64,000 nucleotides of DNA, taken from NCBI RefSeq assembly GCF_021155775.2, contig NC_060235.2, positions 36,806,607 to 36,870,606 on the forward strand, in the 5' to 3' direction. Both the position numbers and the translations under genes were made by a program. The stretch comes from Neodiprion pinetum. Lineage: Eukaryota > Arthropoda > Insecta > Hymenoptera > Diprionidae. The notes under the pieces were generated by a model that saw nothing but the letters and a program-made list of their open reading frames with translations, searched no databases and was not told the DNA's origin. Shown here in pieces: positions 1 to 8,500 of the stretch. Position 1 is the first letter of the stretch, and each line of letters begins with the position of its first letter.

Positions 1-2285
1 CCAACAGCAGAGAAAATACGATGCAAAGAGCACCAGAGAAAAAATGTCGAAAAATCAAGTTCTCGTTTTCAGGCTGTAACTTTTGTCCAGTTGCTCGGAG
101 CGTATTCGGACTGCGCTCGATCGTTTTCTCTCGCAAAATTATGTCGGAATTGTGCCACGGAGAACTTATTCCAGCACTTTTCAAAATCGCGAAAATTTTC
201 GCAAAAAATGCAAAGGGGTTAGCCTTACTTTTTTCTTCATTTTTGGAGCCGAAAATTTTTGGTCTCAGATCCGATTCAAATGACCTTCTCCTGGCTATCT
301 GGACCCTCAGGAACTCAGAAAATGCAGCGAAAAGAGCGTAGGACCAACAGCAGAGAAAATACGATGCAAAGAGCACCAGAGAAAAAATGTCGAAAAATCA
401 AGTTCTCGTTTTCAGGCTGTAACTTTTGTCCAGTTGCTCGGAGCGTATTCGGACTGCGCCCGATCGTTTTCTCTCGCAAAATTACGTCGGGATAGTGCCA
501 CGGAGAACTTATTCCAGCACTTTTCAAAATCGCGAAAATTTTCGCAAAAAATGCAAAGGGGTTAGCCTTACTTTTTTCTTCATTTTTGGAGCCGAAAATT
601 TTTGGTCTCGGATCCGATTTAAATTACCTTCTCCTGGCTAACTGGACCCTCAGGAACTCAGAAAATGCAGCGAAAAGAGCGTAGGACCAACAGCAGAGAA
701 AATACGATGCAAAGAGCACCAGAGAAAAAATGTCGAAAAATCAAGTTCTCGTTTTTAGGCTGTAACTTTTGTCCAGTTGCTCGGAGCGTATTCGGACTGC
801 GCCCGATCGTTTTCTCTCGCAAAATTACGTCGGGATAGTGCCACGGAGAACTTATTCCAGCACTTTTCAAAATCGCGAAAATTTTCGCAAAAAATGCAAA
901 GGGGTTAGCCTTACTTTTTTCTTCATTTTTGGAGCCGAAAATTTTTGGTCTCGGATCCGATTCAAATGACCTTCTCCTGGCTAACTGGACCCTCAGGAAC
1001 TGAGAAAATGCAGCGAAAAGAGCGTAGGACCAACAGCAGAGAAAATACGATGCAAAGAGCACCAGAGAAAAAATGTCGAAAAATCAAGTTCTCGTTTTCA
1101 GGCTGTAACTTTTGTCCAGTTGCTCGGAGCGTATTCGGACTGCGCCCGATCGTTTTCTCTCGCAAAATTACGTCGGGATAGTGCCACGGAGAACTTATTC
1201 CAGCACTTTTCAAAATCGCGAAAATTTTCGCAAAAAATGCAAAGGGGTTAGCCTTACTTTTTTCCTCATTTTTGGAGCCGAAAATTTTTGGTCTCGGATC
1301 CGATTCAAATGACCTTCTCCTGGCTAACTGGACCCTCAGGAACTCAGAAAATGCAGCGAAAAGAGCGTAGGACCAACAGCAGAGAAAATACGATGCAAAG
1401 AGCACCAGAGAAAAAATGTCGAAAAATCAAGTTCACGTTTTCAGGCTGTAACTTTTGTCCAGTTGCTCGGAGCGTATTCGGACTGCGCCCGATCGTTTTC
1501 TCTCGCAAAATTACGTCGGGATAGTGCCACGGAGAACTTATTCCAGCACTTTTCAAAATCGCGAAAATTTTCGCAAAAAATGCAAAGGGGTTAGCCTTAC
1601 TTTTTTCTTCATTTTTGGAGCCGAAAATTTTTGGTCTCGGATCCGATTCAAATGACCTTCTCCTGGCTAACTGGACCCTCAGGAACTCAGAAAATGCAGC
1701 GAAAAGAGCGTAGGACCAACAGCAGAGAAAATACGATGCAAAGAGCACCAGAGAAAAAATGTCGAAAAATCAAGTTCACGTTTTCAGGCTGTAACTTTTG
1801 TCCAGTTGCTCGGAGCGTATTCGGACTGCGCCCGATCGTTTTCTCTCGCAAAATTACGTCGGGATAGTGCCACGGAGAACTTATTCCAGCACTTTTCAAA
1901 ATCGCGAAAATTTTCGCAAAAAATGCAAAGGGGTTAGCCTTACTTTTTTCCTCATTTTTGGAGCCAAAAATTTTTGGTCTCGGATCCGATTCAAATGACC
2001 TTCTCCTGGCTAACTGGACCCTCAGGACCTCAGAAAATGCAGCGAAAAGAGCGTAGGACCAACAGCAGAGAAAATACGATGCAAAGAGCACCAGAGAAAA
2101 AATGTCGAAAAATCAAGTTCTCGTTTTTAGGCTGTAACTTTTGTCCAGTTGCTCGGAGCGTATTCGGACTGCGCCCGATCGTTTTCTCTCGCAAAATTAC
2201 GTCGGGATAGTGCCACGGAGAACTTATTCCAGCACTTTTCAAAATCGCGAAAATTTTCGCAAAAAATGCAAAGGGGTTAGCCTTA
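1..2285. repeat. 343-bp satellite array, left segment
   Basis: Head-to-tail monomers with a 343-bp period, about 6.7 copies, running off the left edge and ending where the LTR element is inserted at 2286. Landmarks recur every 343 bp: the CTTACTTTTTTC segment, GGATCCGATTC, and a 14-bp perfect palindrome GCGAAAATTTTCGC. Monomers differ by few substitutions, for example TTCACG for TTCTCG near 1433 and 1776. Because 343 is 1 modulo 3, open frames of 66 to 134 codons recur in shifted frames on both strands. I regard these as by-products of low stop-codon density and not as genes. Confidence 0.97.
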
Positions 2286-4136
2286 TGTTACGTGGGGGTG
2301 AGTGTGTACTGAGCGGTGGTAGTTTATGATTAATTGAATAATCTAGCTCCCACGTAACGACAATGAATAATAATTAAATCTAAGAAAAGACTTACCTTTC
2401 GGTAAGCCGGTAATTTGTAGGATCGTGTCGCTATAGACCTGTACAGGTCTGTGAGGTTTGTTTAAATAGTTGAGGCTATTTTATAATAAAGAAAATGGGA
2501 AGAAGGTCGCTCAAAATAAATGTTTAAAAAGATTTAACTGGTAAAAGATGAAGTATATTCTGGTTCAATTTAGTTATTGAAATATCTGGTAACAATCGAT
2601 GGTGATAATTATATATATGAGCCAAAAATAACAATTTATAAAGTTTCAAATTGAATAAAAAATCGCGTGTTATACTATTCTAGAAGATAATATTATTTGG
2701 TACCAGGAACATCTACTCTGAACGATGGTTATAACTAGCTGGTCGTGATAATTGTATTGTATCTCTCTTTTTAGATTATCTTAAATCGTTTAATATAATA
2801 TATATATATTTAATATATATATTTAATCGTTTAGTCTTATTTGTTAATTCTTGGAAACAATAAGTGGAATTTAATTGGGGGTAGTGAAGCTAGCCACCAA
2901 TTCTATGCTTGGTTTTTGTGAATTTACTGAAGTAGTTTTGATTATCAAGGTGAACAAGAATTCGTCTAATTTCGAAGATTAACACTCGGATTGACTTAGC
3001 TTTTTGGTGAATCGGTCGACGAGATTGAGAGCCGTCGGATCGTGTCGGTCTGCGTCGGTAGAATGCTGGACCAGGGGCCTCACCTCAAATTTGGAAGAGT
3101 TGATGAATCGAATGATGTTGAACGTTGGTCACTTAGTCTTTGTGAATTTAGAATGATATCTTGTTATCGAAAGTTTGAAAGTGTCTGTTTGTGATTTTGA
3201 TGATAAGTTAAAATTGATTGGAACGATTATTTATTAAAAATGATAGTGTAATTATTATTATTTTTACTTAAGATTACCTGATTCGCTTGAATCAGGGCCG
3301 AACTCAATTTTAACTAAGGGAAATGGAATATCATAAAAATGTCTATTCGCGAAATGACGAGATTTAGTAAAGAACAGAAAAGATGGAAATGTAGAAGATA
3401 GTGAGTCTTTTGCAGCTAACAGAATAACTGAATGCTCGAATTTAACGAATTAGCGCGAGACTTTAGGCCGGTCACAACTAAGATTTTCCAAACGCTACTC
3501 TTGCTCGAGAGGGCTAATCCGGGTTTACGTCCACGCACTTCGCGACTTGACAGACGAAAGACGCGGCTTCTTGGGCCCGAGGGTCCAAGGAGCTGCAGTT
3601 GTAATTAGTTACAACGGTAATTAGCCAATGAGGTGCGAGGGCGTCCTCCTGGCGCCCAAATCCACGTGGTCAGCGTTACTTCTCGCTCTTCGACGGTGTT
3701 CCGACGATTCTCAATCTCGTCGGTGACACATTGAAGATATGAACAAAATATATTTACATGCAATGTTCACACATTCATTCATACATTCCAATAAGTAATC
3801 TATTTTAATTTGGTGGTTCTAAAGGTAGTGGTTTATCCTAGTTATTGATTATAATTTTAATTTAAAAAGAGGAATATTTCCAGGCTGAGCGCTACTGATA
3901 CTAACTCAGCAGTCTCTCATCTCAGTTCTTGGTACCAGATAAATAGAATAAAGTTGAACCTTATACTAGGGATCATCGTTGGTCTCTACGTGACTTTTGC
4001 CAGGAGGGGTGGAACTCGCCGTTATTAGAATATGAGATTTTGATGAAATGATATCTGTGCAGTGAAGAAATTAAAGAAATGAAATGAAATGGAATTTTGA
4101 AAAAGGTACGCCAAGGCAGTACGTCGGGGCGTAACA
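2286..4136 (-). repeat. 3' LTR of the retrotransposon
   Basis: A 1,851-bp direct repeat of 12604-14454 and 17203-19053, identical as far as I can read. The terminal inverted repeat is TGTTACG...CGTAACA. It contains a 16-bp palindrome AGACCTGTACAGGTCT at 2435-2450. A 10-bp inverted repeat (2287-2296 with 2349-2358) could fold the LTR terminus that is 3' in the element's sense. In sense orientation it is the downstream LTR because gag and pol read on the minus strand. Confidence 0.96.
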
Positions 4137-4148
4137 TCCCTCCCCACT
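4137..4148 (-). other. Polypurine tract (PPT)
   Basis: On the minus strand the bases immediately before the 3' LTR read AGTGGGGAGGGA, a purine run abutting TGTTACG. This is the expected position and composition of the plus-strand primer of an LTR retrotransposon. Confidence 0.88.
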
Positions 4149-5530
4149 TAGAAACCATCAACGTCCTCGTTGATGAATAATTAAAGGCTAGTAGATATAC
4201 AGAAATTGAGAGTAATCAAAAGATAATGTATGTGTATATGTGACAGTGTCACAACGATGATGAAATATTAAGGTATTATATAGTTTATAAAAACGAATTT
4301 CAGGTCGGCGGGAGAATAACTCTCTGTGATCAGCAAACTGGTCAGCCGGCCTTCACATTAAGAACAACTATAACTCAGGTTAACGTAAGGGAGTAAAGGT
4401 GGTATATCTTATAACATGGTGACAATCGTTGCTATTGCAATTTAGGATGTAAGGTCGGCGGGAGAATAACTCTCTGTGATCAGTAAACTGGTCAACCGGC
4501 CTTTACATTAAGGACAACTATAACTCAGGCTAACGTAAGGGAGTAATATCATGATTAAAGGTGGAATATTTTATAACATGGTGACAATCGCTGCTACCGC
4601 AATTTAGGATGTAAGATCGGCGGGAGAATAACTCTCTATGATCAGTGAGACTGGTCAGCCGAGTTCTTCATAGCGAAAATGACTTATGCGAAACGTTGGT
4701 GGAACGGCTAGTGTGTTCTGCGTTGGTTGACATTTGGCTTTGGCGCTGCTGAACATCAGGTGTACCGTGTCCTCTGATTGGTGAACGAGATCTGGATGCT
4801 CGGCTAGCTGGAGAGCCTTACGCCTTGGTAGAGGCCGGATTCCGTGCATTTAGATCTTTGTGGTGGGCCCAGTATCATGTGACCCACTGAGAGTCGTAGT
4901 CGTATGTGTACCCTCGTAGCGGATACTCATTAATAGGTTGACGAACAGGAATCCTGGCAGTACTTTTAAGTGCTGCCTTGTTTTGGCATCTGGGTTCCTT
5001 TAGAGTAGTGCATTCTGGACCCAAACAGCCCGTCGACTGCATTCAGCCACTCGAACTCGCCTTTTCTCCTGTTAGGTTTTGTAAAAGTTTTCACCAAATT
5101 GCCATTTGCCTTAAATAATTGCCGAAGTTCCAATGGTCATTTTTTTTTCTAATATACTGTAGCATTTTTAACGTTAATTTGGAATGAAAGGAATTTGAAA
5201 GAAAGGAAAGGTTTCAAGGTTAACATCACACTGAGTTGATCCATTCAGAAGCTTCTGAACGAACTCTAAGGGCAGATCAAGTTCATCGCTGAACTTCCCT
5301 CTTAGGTGTTAGACTTCAAACTTAGAGCTAGTTACAGTTGAATATCCCTCGTTGCGGTTGGTCACGCCCCATCCGTTGGCGTTAAGCTTAAAATTACTTA
5401 GAAATATCCCAGGATTGTTGGTAAATGATGTGATCATGTAGTCCTCCAAGTTCGTTTCCCTCGAAAATGAATGTTCATTACTCCCAATCTCATATTTGTA
5501 ATCGCATTAATTAGTCTACAATGCGTTCCA
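4149..5530 (-). other. Non-coding internal region between pol and PPT
   Basis: 1.38 kb on the minus strand downstream of the pol stop. Apart from the tandem repeat at 4302-4661 I see no coding potential: no signal peptide, no transmembrane-containing frame and nothing env-like. It is long for a Ty3/gypsy 3' UTR without env. Confidence 0.6.
4302..4661 (-). repeat. Tandem repeat in the element's 3' untranslated region
   Basis: About 2.3 imperfect copies of a 150-162 bp unit start at 4302, 4452 and 4614, each opening with a TCGGCGGGAGAATAACTC core. Copies differ by substitutions and a 12-bp insertion in the second. The surrounding region, 4149-5530 between pol and PPT, has no open frame longer than 64 codons, so I see no env gene. 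The repeats may serve in cis, for example in packaging or as an enhancer, but this is inference. Confidence 0.85.
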
Positions 5531-8500
5531 TCAGTAAGCCAGTTCGAGTTTGTCTACATGTTTAATGAATCTTTCACCGTTGTTACCTTCTAATACTACG
5601 TTATTGTTTTCCAAGACTTTAACAATTTTGTATGGACCCTGGTATCGTTTGCTAAATTTTCCTTTCCTAGCTTCTATCTGTACGCGTACCATGTCTCCCG
5701 CTTTGCCTTTGAACGGATGTACTGTCCGATCGTAATACATTTTCGACCTTTCCTTCGCCTGCACTAAGTTGGTCGCAGCCAAGGCCTGCATTTCGTTTAA
5801 TCTGATAATTAGGTCTTCAAGATACGAGTTGTACGTTAAACGGTTTTCCTCAGTATCAAACGCAGTTGGACAGCGCGCTATTCTTCCGAAAACGAGCTCA
5901 TACGGTGTGAAGTTTGTGGCTTCATGAACTGCCGTATTGTATGAAAACATAGCAAATTGAACTAGTTCATCCCAATCGTCAAACTCATTAATATAATGTT
6001 TAATGTACTCTGTTAATACAATATGGCTACGTTCTAATGCGCCATTTGATTGTGGTCGATAACTGGAAGTGGTAATATGTTTAATTTTGAAAAGTTTAGC
6101 TAATTCTTGTAGTAGTTTATTTACGAAACTTGTTCCTCGATCTGTTAGAATAGTTTTAGGCGATCCAAATTGCAAAATCAGATGTTTTACCATTGCATGA
6201 GCCACAGTCTCAGCTCTTATGTCGGGAATAGGCACAGCGATACAAAATTTTGTCAAATTATCCTGCATGGTTAAGATATGCTTGTTGCCACTAGGGGTCT
6301 GCGGAAGTGGACCTACTGTATCTAGTGAAATTTTCTGAAACGGCTCAGATGGAGTGTCCGTTATTAGCATTGGCTCTCTAGTCTTTACGCGAACTAGCTT
6401 TTGTTCTTGACAGCTTTCGCATCTTCGAATGAAATTACTGATATCCTCTCTCATTCGCGGCCAATAAAATCTTTCGCGGATTCTTCGATATGTTTTGGTT
6501 ACGCCTTTGTGTCCTCCCATTAGCCCACTATGCACTTCCGAAATTATGCCCGGTCGTATTTCTGATGGTGGTATCACGGTTATACCTGAACAGATTGTAA
6601 TGTCTATGTCTTCGTCTTCAAAAATATCTATTAATAAATTTGAGATGTCTATTGATAGTTCGTCAGTCATATCCCCTAATTTTGAAATTCTAAATGTTTT
6701 TATTTTCAAATTCAATAAAGTCGTTTTCAAATTTCCCAAAGCTACCTTGACGTTATGTAATTCAATTTTGTCAAAATGTTTTCTTTTAACCACGAGGCTA
6801 AATATGCTATATTTTCCCGTTTTTGTTATAATAACTTGGCCTAATTTTGGTTTTGCATCACGATGATCGTCTGCATTTATTAATTCCAAATCGTTTAGTA
6901 GTCTGCTGACTGGTGTAGAAAATTCTGAATCTATTGATATGAAGTGTACATAATTGTCTTTTCTGTATGTCAAATTTTCACGACTGAATGAGATTCTATT
7001 CCCTGAATGGTAACCTGTTTTTGGAAATCTTAATGGCGATACTGTTTCTAAATCTGGTGGTATACTTTCCGTAATTTCAATTTGCGTTGGTGAATCTCGG
7101 AATTCTAGTTGCGGCTGTAAACGCCTTGGCGTTTTGCTGACCTTGCTTTTCACTGAAATGTCCCCCGTCTCATTCAACTCAGGTATCATATTCAAAGGAT
7201 ACGGGGTTGAGAGTGCTATTGGTCTGGGTGCGACTATAGGTGTTGGTAATGCCGATTTCTGCAAAGGTCGACTAACTACTGACTCATTCAAATTATTTTG
7301 ATTGGTATTAGTCTGTCCAGCCTCGCTATTGTCTCCTTGATTTCTCTTAACTCTTTCTAAAAATTTTTCAATTTTGTTATTTAGTTCGTCGTCATCCGTC
7401 TCGTCTTTTTCGTCGAGTACCTCACGAATGGTTTCGTCTAATTCTTCACCCTCTGATATATGGCCTGGTAATTCTATTTCATCTGCATCCGAGTTACGGG
7501 AGTTGTCTAGAAGACTCCTCTCGTGCAAGGTCTTGTCAAAGAGTTCAAATGAATCTTGCAACTCCTTCGGATTCAGATTACTTCTTTCGCGCAAAGATTT
7601 ATTAAAGAGGTCAAATGATTTCCTTAATTCTTTAGGATCTATAGATAATTTAGCTTTACGACTCGCTTCTGTTTGCAAAAATACATCATCATCCGAATCG
7701 CTATCTCTATCACGCGGTGATTTTAATTTTACTGTTATATTTTCAGGCTCAGAATCAGATTCAACGTCGTCGTCAGTTCGTGCGTCAGTCTGAATGTCTG
7801 TTTGTTCAGGTTGTCGTGTTCCCTGGGATGTAGTAGGTTGTTCAAGACCTAGATTCGGTAATACACTTCTTTGCCTCCGGTAGGCCGGCGGTTCGGAAGA
7901 TTCATCATCGGATGAGTCTTCAGAAACAGCTTGCCTACTTCCTGCTGTTGTCCTAGCTCTCGATCGAGTTCTTGTTGAGATCGCGTTCTCATCAGGCTCT
8001 ATGGTAGTCTTTGTTTTTGGACAGAATGTCTCGTCAGCTGATTTTTTCCTTGGGACCGAGTCTGATTTAGCTAATGGTCGCTTTATTTTTGGAGCAGGTA
8101 ATTTTGAAATTTTCGAATCGATGGGTAATATCTTCCATTGGTTCGGTTTACTCCTGACCTTCAAGTTTGACCAAGGGTTCATAATAGCAAATATCGTTTG
8201 GAGTTTTTGATTTTCTATTAATTTTAAATTTGTACAAGCAAAAATTTTGATTCCCGTTCCTCCAAAAATGAATCGTAACATGGTTCTTACTTTGTTCCAT
8301 GCTAGTTTATCTAGACCGCATCCCATTCTAGGTATTCTAACTGTTTTAACAGAGTCATCCTCTAAAATTTTCCGAAAATTGATCAGACTGAGGTACATGT
8401 CTTCATATTCTGGTTTGTCCCAAAAGTTTAATTTTGTCATAATGTAATAAATTTTCTGATCTGGCAGTTCTAATTTAGCTACCGAATGCATATCAGCTTG

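Noticed and set aside
658..1062. 134-codon open frame on the minus strand repeated in nearly every satellite monomer (also 78- and 66-codon frames on the plus strand)
   Set aside because: It recurs with the 343-bp period in shifting frames, overlaps the next copy of itself, has no homology I recognise and no coding-type variation. A stop-poor satellite explains it.
2286..4136. CENP-B-box-like sequence or CRISPR-like array in the repeats
   Set aside because: The monomer TTCG...CCCG stretch does not satisfy the CENP-B core spacing, and the repeats are contiguous satellite units without spacers.
4655..4849. 64-codon minus-strand frame as a possible env remnant
   Set aside because: Too short, without signal peptide, cleavage site or membrane segment.
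7374..7793. 139-codon Ser-rich frame on the plus strand inside pol
   Set aside because: Antisense shadow of the acidic, Ser/Asp-rich linker of Pol.
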